NCBI RefSeq assembly: GCF_002287065.1
Contig: NZ_NSJZ01000001.1
Location: forward strand, 485,326-549,325
Origin: Paracoccus salipaludis
GTDB taxonomy: Bacteria > Pseudomonadota > Alphaproteobacteria > Rhodobacterales > Rhodobacteraceae
Direction of reading: 5' to 3'
DNA: 64,000 nt
Part shown: in pieces, positions 17,855 to 26,202 of the stretch
Layout of the letters: the number at the start of each line of letters is the position of its first letter
How positions within the stretch are numbered: the first letter of the stretch is position 1
Notes under the pieces: generated by a model
Database searches by the model: none
The model's input: only the letters and a program-made list of their open reading frames with translations
Told to the model about the DNA's origin: nothing
Made by a program: the position numbers and the translations under genes

Positions 17855-18475
17855 GTGACGAAACGCACCTCTGCCAAGTACAAGATCGACCGCCGCATGG
17901 GCGAAAACATCTGGGGCCGCGCCAAGTCCCCGGTGAACAAGCGGGAATACGGCCCCGGTCAGCACGGCCAGCGCCGCAAGAACAAGCTGTCGGACTTCGG
18001 CACCCAGCTGCGCGCCAAGCAGAAGCTGAAGGGCTACTACGGCGACCTGACCGAAAAGCAGTTCCGCCGCATCTATTCGGAAGCCGAGCGTCAGCGCGGC
18101 GACACCGGCGAGATGCTGATCGGCCTGCTCGAGCGCCGTCTGGACGCCGTGGTCTACCGCGCCAAGTTCGTGCCGACCATCTGGGCCGCGCGCCAGTTCG
18201 TGAACCACGGCCATGTCACCGTGAACGGCAAGCGCGTGAACATCGCCTCGTACCGTGTCAAGGAAGGCGACGTGATCGCCGTCCGCGATCGGTCGCGCCA
18301 GCTGGCCATCGTGCTGGAAGCCGTGGCCCTGACCGAGCGTGACGTCCCCGACTACATCGAGGTCGACCACAACAAGATGACGGCGACCTTTGTCCGCACC
18401 CCCGCGCTGGGCGACGTGCCCTACGCCGTGCAGATGGAACCGAACCTGGTCGTCGAATACTACGCCCAGAACTGA
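17855..18475 (+). CDS. rpsD: 30S ribosomal protein S4
   Basis: The 206-residue primary 16S rRNA-binding protein of the small subunit body. Its start [21 protein letters not shown] lacks the N-terminal zinc ribbon, the alphaproteobacterial form. The S4 RNA-binding domain with [27 protein letters not shown] and VKEGDVI follows. A GTG start at 17855 has GAAGGAG upstream. It is a single-gene unit with its own promoter and a strong terminator, away from the main ribosomal operons. Confidence 0.98.
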   Translation: MTKRTSAKYKIDRRMGENIWGRAKSPVNKREYGPGQHGQRRKNKLSDFGTQLRAKQKLKGYYGDLTEKQFRRIYSEAERQRGDTGEMLIGLLERRLDAVVYRAKFVPTIWAARQFVNHGHVTVNGKRVNIASYRVKEGDVIAVRDRSRQLAIVLEAVALTERDVPDYIEVDHNKMTATFVRTPALGDVPYAVQMEPNLVVEYYAQN

Positions 18476-18497
18476 TCCGGTTCATGCGGGTTATCGG

Positions 18498-18526
18498 AAA
18501 GGCCGTCCTTCGGGGCGGCCTTTTTC
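18498..18526 (+). terminator. intrinsic terminator of rpsD
   Basis: A GC-rich hairpin, GGCCG(T)CC and GG(C)GGCC around a TTCG loop, ends in TTTTT and is preceded by AAA. It lies 23 bp after the rpsD stop. Confidence 0.85.
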
Positions 18527-18626
18527 GTCTGGCGCCGCCGGACCGGGGCGCTGCCCCATCGTCGTATCCGGCGACAGAAGACGCGGGCGGTTGACACCCC
18601 GACTGGCCCTTTCCAAGGGTAGGCGC

Positions 18627-19394
18627 ATGTCTGCAAGCCGCCACAGTCCCGATCCCCCGATGCGTCCCGACAAAGCCCTGATCGTGGACGTGCCGGGCTT
18701 TGACGGCCCGCTGGACCTGCTGCTGACGCTGGCGCGCACCCAGAAGGTGGACCTGATGCAGGTCAGCGTGCTGGCCCTGGCCGAACAATACCTCGCCTTC
18801 ATCGAGGAGGCCCGCAGCCTGCGGATCGAGCTTGCGGCGGATTACCTCGTGATGGCCGCCTGGCTTGCCTATCTGAAATCGCGGCTGCTGCTGCCGCCCG
18901 AGCCCGAGACCGGGGGGCCATCCGCCGAGGACTTGGCGGCGCATCTGGCCTTTCAGCTCGAGCGGCTGAACGCCATGCGCGAGGCAGCGGCGCGGCTGAT
19001 GGGCCGGGCGCGGCTGGGGCAGGACCGCTTTGCCCGGGGCGCGCCGGAAACGGTGGCGCGGCTGCGCTCGGTCACGTGGCAGGCGGGGCTGATCGACCTG
19101 CTGCAGGCCTATGCCCGCCTGCGCACCCGCGACGAGTTCCGCCCCTATGCCTATGACCGCCGCGACATCTGGACGCTCGAGGACGCGCTGGACCGGATGC
19201 GGCGGCTGATCGGCCATGCTGGCAGTTGGACCGAACTCGCCCGCTTCCTGCCGGAGGAATGGGACGACACGCCCGCCCGCCGCCGCTCGGCTGCCGCCGC
19301 GACCTTTGCCGCCTCGCTGGAACTCGCCAAGCAGGGCAGGGTGGAACTGCGGCAAAGCGGTGTCTTCGCCCCCATCGCCCTGCGTGCGCGGTGA
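18627..19394 (+). CDS. scpA: segregation and condensation protein A (ScpA)
   Basis: A 255-residue kleisin that bridges the SMC ATPase heads and works with ScpB in chromosome condensation. The N-terminal FDGPLDLLLTLARTQKVDLMQVSV and AADYLVMAAWLAYLKSRLLLP are typical of ScpA. The ATG at 18627 has no clear Shine-Dalgarno. A TTGACA (18591-18596) lies 36 bp upstream, so the mRNA might be leaderless, though the -10 element is weak. The end overlaps scpB by 4 bp. Confidence 0.92.
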   Translation: MSASRHSPDPPMRPDKALIVDVPGFDGPLDLLLTLARTQKVDLMQVSVLALAEQYLAFIEEARSLRIELAADYLVMAAWLAYLKSRLLLPPEPETGGPSAEDLAAHLAFQLERLNAMREAAARLMGRARLGQDRFARGAPETVARLRSVTWQAGLIDLLQAYARLRTRDEFRPYAYDRRDIWTLEDALDRMRRLIGHAGSWTELARFLPEEWDDTPARRRSAAAATFAASLELAKQGRVELRQSGVFAPIALRAR

Positions 19395-20023
19395 GCGGGC
19401 CGTCCTTTCCGCCGCCGCCCCCCGACCAGCAGGATCGCATGGTCGAGGCGCTGCTGTTCGCCTCGGCGCAACCCATGACCCTGCGCGAACTGGCCGACCG
19501 GCTGCCTGCGGGCTCGGACCCGGCCGAGGCGCTGCGCCGGTTGCGCGCCCGCTATGCCGGGCGGGGGATCGAGCTTGAGCGGGTAGGCGACGCCTGGGCC
19601 TTCCGCACCGCTGCCGACCTAAGTTTCCTGATGCAGGAGCAGGTGGTGGAAACCCGCCGCCTGTCGAGGGCCGCCACCGAGACGCTGGCGATCGTGGCCT
19701 ATCACCAGCCCGTCACCCGCGCCGAGATCGAGGAGATCCGCGGCGTTGCCGTCAGCCGCGGCACGCTGGACCAGCTGATCGAGACGGGTTGGGTCCGGCT
19801 GGGCCGCCGCCGCCAGACGCCCGGTCGCCCGGTCACCTTTGTGGTGACCGAAGCCTTCCTGGATCATTTCGGCCTTGCCAGCACGCAGGACCTGCCCGCC
19901 CTGGCCGAGCTGCGGGCAGCGGGTCTGCTGGACAGCCGGCCGGCAGGGCTGGACCTTGCAGGGAAGCAGGAGGCCACCGATATTGCGCCCGATGAGCCGG
20001 GAGACGATCTTTTCGGCGACTGA
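19391..20023 (+). CDS. scpB: segregation and condensation protein B (ScpB)
   Basis: A 210-residue winged-helix partner of ScpA in the SMC condensin complex. It contains MVEALLFASAQPMTLRELADRL, LSRAATETLAIVAYHQPVTR, and IRGVAVSRGTLDQLIETGWV then GRPVTFVVTEAFLDHFGL, all characteristic. The start is the GTG at 19391 overlapping the scpA stop (GTGA); the internal Met at 19439 would also keep the conserved domain. The two are clearly co-translated. Confidence 0.92.
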   Translation: MSGPSFPPPPPDQQDRMVEALLFASAQPMTLRELADRLPAGSDPAEALRRLRARYAGRGIELERVGDAWAFRTAADLSFLMQEQVVETRRLSRAATETLAIVAYHQPVTRAEIEEIRGVAVSRGTLDQLIETGWVRLGRRRQTPGRPVTFVVTEAFLDHFGLASTQDLPALAELRAAGLLDSRPAGLDLAGKQEATDIAPDEPGDDLFGD

Positions 20024-20034
20024 GGAACTGCTGC

Positions 20035-20253
20035 ATGAACCTGAACGGACTTTTCGGCCCGGTCGGCCGGATGCTGACCCAGCGTCTGATGAACTGGGGG
20101 ATGAACAAGGGAATCGATCTGGCCACGCGCCGCACGGGTGGCACAACGGCCGAAGGCAAGCCCTCGCCGCAGGCCGCCAAGCAGGCCAAGGCCGCGCGTC
20201 AGGCCGTCAAGCGCGCCCGTCAGGCCGCCCGCATCACGCGCAAGCTGCGCTGA
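20035..20253 (+). CDS. small basic protein, unknown function
   Basis: A 72-residue protein starting 11 bp after scpB and probably in the same operon. An N-terminal amphipathic part (LNGLFGPVGRMLTQRLMNWGMNKGIDLATRR) is followed by a Lys/Arg/Ala-rich tail (QAKAARQAVKRARQAARITR) that should be helical and strongly positive. Such a tail could bind nucleic acid or membrane, but no family is recognised. Placement after scpAB and the normal codon use make it a credible gene. Confidence 0.65.
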   Translation: MNLNGLFGPVGRMLTQRLMNWGMNKGIDLATRRTGGTTAEGKPSPQAAKQAKAARQAVKRARQAARITRKLR

Positions 20254-20256
20254 GCC

Positions 20257-21330
20257 TCAGCCCTGCCGGAACTGCTTGGCGAGCTTCAGGCCCTGCCCTT
20301 GGTAGTTCGAGGCAATGCCGCTGCCATACAGCCGCTCGGGCGGGGCGCTCATGCGCTCATAGACCAGGCGCCCGACGACCTGCCCGTGTTCAAGGGCAAA
20401 GGGCGCCTCGTGGCAGCGGACCTCCAGCACGCCACGCGCGCCTGCCCCTGTCGGGCCGTGGCCGAAGCCGGGATCGAAGAAGCCCGCGTAATGGACCCGG
20501 AACTCGCCCACCATCGCCAGATAGGGTGACATCTCGGCGGCGTGGTCGGGCGGGATACAGACGGTTTCCCGGCTGACGAGGATGTAGAAGGCGCCGGGGT
20601 CGAGGATCAGGCGGCCGTCCTCGCCGTGCAGTTCGTCCCAGAAATCGCGCGCGGCATAGCCACCGATCCGGTCGAGGTCGATGACCCCGGTGTGCGGCCG
20701 GGCGCGATAGCCGACCAGGGTGCCTTCGGCCGGGCGCAGGTCCACCGAGAAGCCCAGGCCCGTGTCGATCAGCGGCTCGCCATCGACAAGCGGCTGCGCG
20801 GCGTGCAGCGCGGCCAGCGCGGCGTCGTCCAGCACGGCATGGCCCTGCCGCAGCCGCAGCTGGTTCAGCCGCATCCCGGGGCGCACGAGGACGGAAAAGC
20901 TGCGCGGGCAGATCTCGGCATAAAGAGGGCCGTCGTAGCCGGCGGGCAGGCGATCGAACTCGGTCCCGTCGTCGGTGACGAGCCGCGTCAGCAGGTCGAG
21001 CCTTCCGGTCGAGGACTTGGCATTCGCCACCGCCTCGATCCCCTCGGGCAGGGTCAGGCGCTCCAGCAGCGGGACCAGGTAGACGCAGCCCTTTTCCAGC
21101 ACCGCGCCATGGGTCAGGTCCATGCGGTGCATCTCGAAGTCGGCCAGCCGGTCGGCGACGCTGCGCCCGCGCCCCGCGAGGAACGAGGCGCGCACCCGCC
21201 AGGCGGTCGTGCCGAGCCTGAGGTCGAGGCTTGCAGGTTGCACCTGGTCGGGGGTGAAGTCGATGGGTGCGCGGATCGCACCGTCCGCGATCAGCTTTCG
21301 CAGCGCGCTGTCGGGAAGAACGCCGTTCAT
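20257..21330 (-). CDS. dcd: 2'-deoxycytidine 5'-triphosphate deaminase, long form
   Basis: A 357-residue protein of the dCTP deaminase/dUTPase superfamily, about twice the length of the usual 190-residue Dcd. The N-terminal half contains FTPDQVQPASLDLRLG and VANAKSSTGRLDLLTRLVTDDG; the C-terminal half has DPGAFYILVSRETVCIPPDHAAEM and GFFDPGFGHG. This two-domain form is the alphaproteobacterial enzyme that turns dCTP into dUTP for dTTP supply. The ATG at 21330 is the natural start. The stop lies 3 bp from the small basic gene on the opposite strand. Confidence 0.9.
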   Translation of the reverse strand: MNGVLPDSALRKLIADGAIRAPIDFTPDQVQPASLDLRLGTTAWRVRASFLAGRGRSVADRLADFEMHRMDLTHGAVLEKGCVYLVPLLERLTLPEGIEAVANAKSSTGRLDLLTRLVTDDGTEFDRLPAGYDGPLYAEICPRSFSVLVRPGMRLNQLRLRQGHAVLDDAALAALHAAQPLVDGEPLIDTGLGFSVDLRPAEGTLVGYRARPHTGVIDLDRIGGYAARDFWDELHGEDGRLILDPGAFYILVSRETVCIPPDHAAEMSPYLAMVGEFRVHYAGFFDPGFGHGPTGAGARGVLEVRCHEAPFALEHGQVVGRLVYERMSAPPERLYGSGIASNYQGQGLKLAKQFRQG

Positions 21331-21364
21331 CTCAACACGCCTCTGCCACGCCCTTGATTGTCGA

Positions 21365-21388
21365 ACGCCCACCCCGAAGGGTGGGCGT
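21365..21388 (-). terminator. hairpin terminator after tRNA-Pro
   Basis: A perfect 10-bp stem, ACGCCCACCC with GGGTGGGCGT, closes on a 4-nt loop between the tRNA-Pro 3' end (21396) and the dcd start. No long T-run follows on the minus strand, so termination there may be partial and allow some read-through into dcd. Confidence 0.55.
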
Positions 21389-21395
21389 TTCGTGA

Positions 21396-21473
21396 TGGTC
21401 GGGCCGGCGAGATTCGAACTCGCGGCCTTCCGCCCCCCAGACGGACGCGCTAACCAGACTGCGCCACGGCCCG
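21396..21473 (-). tRNA. tRNA-Pro(GGG)
   Basis: Read on the minus strand, the tRNA starts CGGGCCGTGGCGC and ends CGGCCCGACCA with CCA encoded. The acceptor arms pair over 7 bp, the T-arm is GCGAGTTCGAATCTCGC, and the anticodon loop CTGGGGG gives GGG. It lies beside the MerR gene and ihfA, as often seen in Rhodobacterales. Confidence 0.94.
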
Positions 21474-21481
21474 ACGCGAGC

Positions 21482-21511
21482 CGTATAGATCGAAGCCGCG
21501 GGGCTGCACAA
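21482..21511 (-). promoter_or_regulatory. possible promoter of tRNA-Pro
   Basis: On the minus strand, TTGTGC (21511-21506) and TATACG (21487-21482) are spaced by 18 bp, ending 9 bp before the tRNA 5' end. The -35 is imperfect. The tRNA could also be read from the MerR/ihfA transcript. Confidence 0.4.
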
Positions 21512-21540
21512 GGGGCTGCGCCGCGATTTCCGCAGATGGA

Positions 21541-22233
21541 TCAGGAGCGGTCGTCCTGCATCCGGCGCAGGGCGTCGTGCAGGGGGCGCGCGTCGGCAGG
21601 AAGGGGCTGTTCGCGCGCGCGCAGGGCAGCGGCGGTGGCAGTCAGGCGATCGAGCCAGGCTGCCTCTGCGGGAATCGCGGTTTCTGCACTGGCGTCCGCC
21701 GGGCGACCATTGTCCATGTCCTGCCCATTGCGGCCCGCCGGGACGGATGGCGGGCGCGGGCCCTCGGAGACGGATCCGAAGCGATCCGCCCCCTCTCCGT
21801 CGAGAAGAGGCGCAGCCGAGATCAATTCGTCCTGACCGGCGTCCTGCCGGTTTCCTGCCGCGCCGTCGGTCCGTGCCTTGCTCCGCCGCGCCCGCGTCGC
21901 CGGGGAGGTCCTTCGCCCGCCGGCTGCTGTTTCTGCCGCCTTGCGCTCGACCGCGGCGCCCAGCCGCAGGCGCCCGCGTTCGCGCAGGCTTGCGCCCCTG
22001 TCCAGCGCGATCAGGCGCTGGGCGCCACGGATCGTCAGGCCGTCCTCGCGCATGACTTCGCACAGCCCGGCGGCCAGCAGCAGATCCTCGGGTCGGTAAT
22101 AGCGCCGGCCGTCAGGTCGCCGGACAGGCGCAAGTGCCGTGAACTGCGTTTCCCAGTAGCGCAGGACATGGGTGGCCACGCCCACAAGCCGCGCAACCTC
22201 ACCGATGCTGCGAAAGGCCTGCGGAGACTTCAT
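21541..22233 (-). CDS. MerR-family transcriptional regulator
   Basis: A 230-residue protein with an N-terminal MerR helix-turn-helix and wing (FRSIGEVARLVGVATHVLRYWETQF, then RRPDGRRYYRPEDLLL) and LTIRGAQRLI. The rest is a long low-complexity linker rich in Ala, Arg, Asp and Gly, ending in a short helical tail (AAWLDRLTATAAALRAREQ). There is no metal-binding Cys cluster. This gene is typically found next to ihfA in the order; its targets are unknown. It starts 10 bp after the ihfA stop. Confidence 0.85.
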   Translation of the reverse strand: MKSPQAFRSIGEVARLVGVATHVLRYWETQFTALAPVRRPDGRRYYRPEDLLLAAGLCEVMREDGLTIRGAQRLIALDRGASLRERGRLRLGAAVERKAAETAAGGRRTSPATRARRSKARTDGAAGNRQDAGQDELISAAPLLDGEGADRFGSVSEGPRPPSVPAGRNGQDMDNGRPADASAETAIPAEAAWLDRLTATAAALRAREQPLPADARPLHDALRRMQDDRS

Positions 22234-22243
22234 GCCCGGCGGC

Positions 22244-22543
22244 CTACTTGTTCCCCGCCGCGACGCGTTCCTTCATCAGGTGCGACGGGCGGAAGGACAG
22301 GACGCGGCGAGGGGTGATCGGGACTTCCTCGCCCGTCTTGGGGTTGCGGCCGATTCGTTCGTTCTTGTCGCGCACCGAGAAGGTGCCGAAGGACGAGATC
22401 TTGACCTGCTCGCCCCGCACAAGGGCGTCCGAGATATGGCCCAGCACGCTTTCGACCAGTTGCGCGCTTTCGTGGCGCGACAACCCGACCTCCCGGAACA
22501 CCGCTTCGGCCAAATCCATTCGGGTCAGCGTCTTTTCGCTCAT
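22244..22543 (-). CDS. ihfA: integration host factor subunit alpha
   Basis: A 99-residue DNA-bending protein of the HU/IHF family. The N-terminus [22 protein letters not shown] and the core [25 protein letters not shown], with the intercalating Pro region ([16 protein letters not shown]), identify IHF-alpha rather than HU. It pairs with IHF-beta encoded elsewhere. A candidate promoter lies at 22566-22594. The usual fabH neighbour upstream is absent; a divergent zinc-finger gene is there instead. Confidence 0.95.
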   Translation of the reverse strand: MSEKTLTRMDLAEAVFREVGLSRHESAQLVESVLGHISDALVRGEQVKISSFGTFSVRDKNERIGRNPKTGEEVPITPRRVLSFRPSHLMKERVAAGNK

Positions 22544-22565
22544 GCGCGGGCCTTTCGTTCATCAC

Positions 22566-22594
22566 AGACTGTTGTCCTGGACTCAGCAAGTCAA
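22566..22594 (-). promoter_or_regulatory. possible promoter of ihfA
   Basis: On the minus strand, TTGACT (22594-22589) is followed after 17 bp by CAGTCT (22571-22566), 23 bp before the ihfA ATG. The -35 is strong and the -10 poor. Confidence 0.4.
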
Positions 22595-22755
22595 CCATGC
22601 CGATGCCGCTTCGTTCCAGCCGCGCGCGCAGGAAAGCCTTGCAGGACAACCCTCTTGCGCGACTTTCGCGGACGGGCAAGGGGATCTTGCCCCGCAGGAG
22701 GGCGCGCCTACATCCCGAGGATGCGGCACCATGATGCAGGAGAGGAGGGCGCAGG

Positions 22756-23025
22756 ATGGCCGGAGGCTGGGCAAGCGACGGGGCTGTCAACGAGCAGATC
22801 GAGATCAGCACCAAGGAAGCCCTGGCGCGGATGCGGCTGCGCAACCGTGCCGGGGGCGAGAGCCTTTCGGAATGCGCCGACTGCGGAGAGCCCATTCCCG
22901 AGGCCCGTCGCCGCGCGCAGCCCGGTGTCAGGCTGTGCATCGCCTGCCAGTCCGAGGCCGACCGCGCGTTCCGTCCTGCCGGCGGGATGAACCGCCGGGC
23001 GTCCAAGGACAGCCTGCTGAAGTGA
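22756..23025 (+). CDS. DksA/TraR-type C4 zinc-finger protein
   Basis: An 89-residue protein with a C4 zinc finger of the DksA/TraR pattern, ECADCGEPIPEAR then GVRLCIACQSEAD (Cys-x2-Cys-x17-Cys-x2-Cys). The N-terminal helix is short, as in TraR-like proteins rather than full DksA, so it may bind the RNA polymerase secondary channel or serve another role. GAGGAGG precedes the ATG. It is a single gene, divergent from ihfA. Confidence 0.82.
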   Translation: MAGGWASDGAVNEQIEISTKEALARMRLRNRAGGESLSECADCGEPIPEARRRAQPGVRLCIACQSEADRAFRPAGGMNRRASKDSLLK

Positions 23026-23068
23026 AGGCTGCAGCCTCCGGCCGGCCGGGTTTCGGGCAGACGCGCCC

Positions 23069-23800
23069 CTATGCGCCGCCCGCCGCGGCAAGGCGGTCCT
23101 GCACCAGCCCGCTGATCCGCGCGAGGTCCGCCGCGAGGGCGCGTCCCGCCGAATGGTCCCGCGCCAGCGCCGTCGCGGCCTGCTCCAGCGGCTCGTCGCG
23201 GGCGGACCGCGCGACCCCTGCCAGGAAACGGGCGATATAGTCGATGGCGCCCGTGTCCGACGACGAGGCCAGCACCTCGGCCACATGGGCGAGGTCGTCG
23301 CGCAGCGCGCCCGGGTCCGGGTGAACCGTTTCCTCGCTGACCACCCGTAGGCCGGTCGGACGCGCTGCGGACGGCAGGACCGACAGGATCGCGTGCTGGA
23401 ACTGCGCGAGGCTCTCGATCGGCTTGCTCAGGAAGCCGTCGGCGCCGGCCGCCAGGGCATCCGCCTCGTTCCCCGGGTCGCCCGAAAGGCCCAGCACGAC
23501 GGGCACGCGCGGGGTCATCGAGGCAAGCTGCCCGATCAGTTGCGCGCCGCTGCCATCGGGCAGGCCCATGTCCACGATCACCACGGAAGGGCGGTAGATC
23601 TGCAGGTGCCGCGCCGCCGTCCGCAGGCAGTCGGCGCGGCGGATGCGGGCGCCCGAGTGCAGGCAGAGAAGCCGCATGGCCTCGGACGCGAAGCGCGAAT
23701 CCTCGACCACCAGGACGGTCAGCCCCGTCAGCGGCCGGCCCGGGGGCGCGGCGCGCCACAGCGGGATTTCATCGTGAACTGCGGTTTCGTTCCGGTGCAT
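23069..23800 (-). CDS. response regulator with unidentified C-terminal helical domain
   Basis: A 243-residue protein. Residues 26-145 form a receiver domain with LTVLVVEDSRFASEAM, the phospho-acceptor Asp in PSVVIVDMGLPDGSG, and the conserved Lys in GADGFLSKPI. The C-terminal 95 residues are helical and match no DNA-binding or enzymatic output domain that I recognise; there is a His in LRDDLAHVAEVL but no full Hpt motif. No histidine kinase gene is adjacent. It may act in a phosphorelay or by protein contact. Confidence 0.8.
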   Translation of the reverse strand: MHRNETAVHDEIPLWRAAPPGRPLTGLTVLVVEDSRFASEAMRLLCLHSGARIRRADCLRTAARHLQIYRPSVVIVDMGLPDGSGAQLIGQLASMTPRVPVVLGLSGDPGNEADALAAGADGFLSKPIESLAQFQHAILSVLPSAARPTGLRVVSEETVHPDPGALRDDLAHVAEVLASSSDTGAIDYIARFLAGVARSARDEPLEQAATALARDHSAGRALAADLARISGLVQDRLAAAGGA

Positions 23801-23926
23801 GGCGTCGTCCCCTCGAATCGCGCATGAGACCAGGCTACGCCCGCGTCCCTAATGCTCGGTTAATGGCTTCGGACTTTCCCTCGGCCCCAGCGCCGACTAG
23901 AAAAGGCCGAACGCAAGGAGGCCCTC

Positions 23927-24331
23927 ATGATCGGACGCCTGAACCATGTCGCCATCGCCGTGCCCGACCTTGAGGCGGCGGCGGCGCAATACCGGGACAC
24001 GCTGGGCGCCACCGTGCGCGCGCCGCAGGACGAGCCCGACCATGGCGTGACCGTCGTCTTCATCGAGCTGCCGAACACCAAGGTCGAGCTGCTGTATCCC
24101 CTGGGGGACAACAGCCCGATCCAAGGATTCCTGGACAAGAACCCCTCGGGCGGCATCCACCACATGTGCTTCGAGGTCGAGGACATCCTGGCCGCCCGCG
24201 ACACGCTGAAGGCGCAGGGCGCCCGCGTGCTGGGCACCGGAGAGCCGAAGATCGGCGCCCATGGCAAGCCCGTGCTGTTCCTGCATCCCAAGGACTTCAA
24301 CGGCTGCCTGATCGAGCTGGAGCAGGTCTGA
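23927..24331 (+). CDS. mce: methylmalonyl-CoA epimerase
   Basis: A 134-residue VOC-fold metalloenzyme that interconverts (R)- and (S)-methylmalonyl-CoA in propionyl-CoA use. IGRLNHVAIAVPDLEAAAAQY, the metal-site segment GGIHHMCFEVEDI and PVLFLHPKDFNGCLIELEQV are typical. CAAGGAGG lies upstream of the ATG. It overlaps the next gene by one base (TGATG), a pairing common in this order. Confidence 0.93.
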   Translation: MIGRLNHVAIAVPDLEAAAAQYRDTLGATVRAPQDEPDHGVTVVFIELPNTKVELLYPLGDNSPIQGFLDKNPSGGIHHMCFEVEDILAARDTLKAQGARVLGTGEPKIGAHGKPVLFLHPKDFNGCLIELEQV

Positions 24332-24600
24332 TGTCCATCACGGGCGGGCTGGTCCTTTACGCGACGCTGTGGTTCCTCGTCATGTTCCTTCTGCTGCCCA
24401 TCGGCCACCAGAGCCAGGAAGAGGCCGGTCAGGTCGTCCCGGGCACCCCCGTCGGCGCCCCCATGCGCCCGATGATGGGGCGCAAGGCGCTGTGGGCCGC
24501 CCTCATCTCGGCGGCCCTCGTGGGGGGCATCTGGTTGTTCCTGGAATCCGGGATCATCACCCGGCAGGACATGATCGACTTCAACCGCGTTTCGCGCTGA
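24331..24600 (+). CDS. DUF1467-family small membrane protein
   Basis: An 89-residue protein with two transmembrane helices (GLVLYATLWFLVMFLLLPIG and LWAALISAALVGGIWLFLE) and a short polar loop. This matches the DUF1467 family found beside methylmalonyl-CoA epimerase in alphaproteobacteria. Its function is not known. It is translationally coupled to mce. Its 3' end overlaps the convergent EI24-type gene by 20 bp. Confidence 0.8.
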   Translation: MSITGGLVLYATLWFLVMFLLLPIGHQSQEEAGQVVPGTPVGAPMRPMMGRKALWAALISAALVGGIWLFLESGIITRQDMIDFNRVSR

Positions 24601-25273
24601 CGATGTGGAACAGGTGGGTGTAGGCCGCAGCGGCCAGCACCGGCACCACGATGTTCACAAGCGGCACCGTCAGCAGAAGCGCGATGCCGACCCCCAGCGC
24701 CATGACGGCACCGCCCCGGTCGCGGCGCAGCGCGTCGGCCCGGTCCGCCGGCAGGTGGCGGCGGGCGGCCATGTGGAAGAACTCGCGCCCCAGCAGCCAG
24801 CCGTTCGCACCATAGAACAGGACCGGCGCCAGCGGCCCCACGAAAGGCGTCACCACGAGCACCGCGATGCTGACCAGCACCACCGCGCCCAGCACCACCA
24901 GCGAATCGCTCAGGCCCTCGAGGAAGCCGAGGCCGCTTCCGCGCCGGTAGAGATGCGCGGCCTCGACCCGCTCCGACACCTGTTCCGAGAAAAGCCCGGC
25001 GAAGCTTGCCGCGACCGGGGCGGCCAGGAACAGGCTCATCAGCGGAAACAGCGCAAGCGAGCCCCAGGACAGCGCCTCGCCGATGGGGATGCTGCCGAGC
25101 CAGGGCAGGGCGATCGCCTCGGGCCCCCAGGCGCGCAGGGCCCAGAAGGCCAGCGCCTGAAGGACGATGAACAGGCCCAGCGTCAGCGCCACCCCCGACG
25201 CCACCACGGCGAAGATGCGCGGGCGGAACAGGTCCAGGATGCCCAGCGCCAGCGCCCGGACAGCCGCGATCAC
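24581..25273 (-). CDS. EI24/CysZ-like membrane protein
   Basis: A 230-residue membrane protein with four to six hydrophobic helices. The stretch GLGFLEGLSDSLVVLGAVVLVSIAVLVVTPFVGPLAPVLFYGANGWLLGREFFHMAARRHLP resembles the EI24/CysZ family; CysZ is a sulfate channel, but other members have unknown roles. The GTG at 25273 overlaps the nitroreductase stop, so the two are coupled. Family assignment is moderately sure, function unsure. Confidence 0.72.
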   Translation of the reverse strand: MIAAVRALALGILDLFRPRIFAVVASGVALTLGLFIVLQALAFWALRAWGPEAIALPWLGSIPIGEALSWGSLALFPLMSLFLAAPVAASFAGLFSEQVSERVEAAHLYRRGSGLGFLEGLSDSLVVLGAVVLVSIAVLVVTPFVGPLAPVLFYGANGWLLGREFFHMAARRHLPADRADALRRDRGGAVMALGVGIALLLTVPLVNIVVPVLAAAAYTHLFHIVSAKRG

Positions 25274-25836
25274 AGGAACACCGTCTTCGCCGGCACGTCG
25301 GGACGGGGCCGGTCCGGCACCTCGCCCGTGCGGCTGCCGATGTGGATCATGCCGACGACGCGCTCGCCGTCGCGCACGCCCAGGTGCGCGGTCGAGAAGG
25401 CGGCGTCCGTCGCCGGGCCGGACAGCCAGGCCGCGCCCCATCCCGCGCCCAGCGCGGCGTTCAGCAGCGACAGGCAGACGGCGCCCGCCGACAGCTCCTG
25501 TTCCCAGCGCGGGATCTTGGGGCTGTCCACCGGGGACGAGACCACCGCCACGATGACGGGCGAGGCGAAGGCGCTGGCCGCCTTTTCCGCCGCCGCCTCG
25601 TCGCCGCCCGCGTCGCGGACATGCTGCGCCAGCAGCGGCGCCAGGCGGTCGAGCGTGTCGCGCTCCAGCACCACGAAGCGCCAGGGTTCCAGCTTGCCGT
25701 GGTCGGGCACCCGCGCGGCGATGGTCAGAAGCTGCATCAGGTGGTCGCGGTCGGGACCGGGACCGGCCAGCGTCTTCGGCGGGTGCGAGCGGCGGCGGCT
25801 GAGGAACTCGAGGACATCGGGGTTGCTGGTCTGCAT
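25270..25836 (-). CDS. nitroreductase-family protein
   Basis: A 188-residue FMN-dependent oxidoreductase of the nitroreductase family. It opens with LEFLSRRRSHPPKTLAGP, then LLTIAARVPDHGKLEPWRFVVL (the FMN-binding start), and SAGAVCLSLLNAALGAGWGAAWLSG later. The form is close to the short YdjA-type members. The natural substrate is unknown. It is the first gene of a two-gene unit with the EI24-type protein. Confidence 0.85.
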   Translation of the reverse strand: MQTSNPDVLEFLSRRRSHPPKTLAGPGPDRDHLMQLLTIAARVPDHGKLEPWRFVVLERDTLDRLAPLLAQHVRDAGGDEAAAEKAASAFASPVIVAVVSSPVDSPKIPRWEQELSAGAVCLSLLNAALGAGWGAAWLSGPATDAAFSTAHLGVRDGERVVGMIHIGSRTGEVPDRPRPDVPAKTVFL

Positions 25837-25941
25837 CGGTCTGCTCCGCTGGGGCCGGTTTCGGGCAAAGGCATAGCCGCAGGGGAGCCTCGGGGAAAGC
25901 GGCGGTTGACCCGCGCCGCGCGGGGCGGCAGGCAGAAGCCC

Positions 25942-26202
25942 ATGAGCCGCCCGCCCGACCTGTCCGACCGTGTCCAGCCCGGCGCCCGCATCGCGGTGCG
26001 CGTGACGCCGCGCGGCGGACGCGATGCGCTGACGCTGGACGAGGCGGGCGGGATCCATGTCCGCGTGACCGCCGCGCCCGAGGACGGCCGCGCCAATGCC
26101 GCGGTGCGCAAGCTGCTGGCGCGGGCGCTGGGCATCGCACCGTCGCGGCTGACGCTGGCGGGCGGCGCCACGTCGCGCGACAAGCTGTTCCGGATCGACT
26201 AG
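25942..26202 (+). CDS. DUF167 (YggU-family) protein
   Basis: An 86-residue protein of the DUF167/YggU family, with IAVRVTPRGGRDAL, VRVTAAPEDGRANAAVRKLLARALG and LAGGATSRDKLFRI. The family fold is known, the function is not. The ATG at 25942 follows GGCAGAAGCCC. The stop overlaps the stop of the convergent gene at 26199. Confidence 0.86.
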   Translation: MSRPPDLSDRVQPGARIAVRVTPRGGRDALTLDEAGGIHVRVTAAPEDGRANAAVRKLLARALGIAPSRLTLAGGATSRDKLFRID

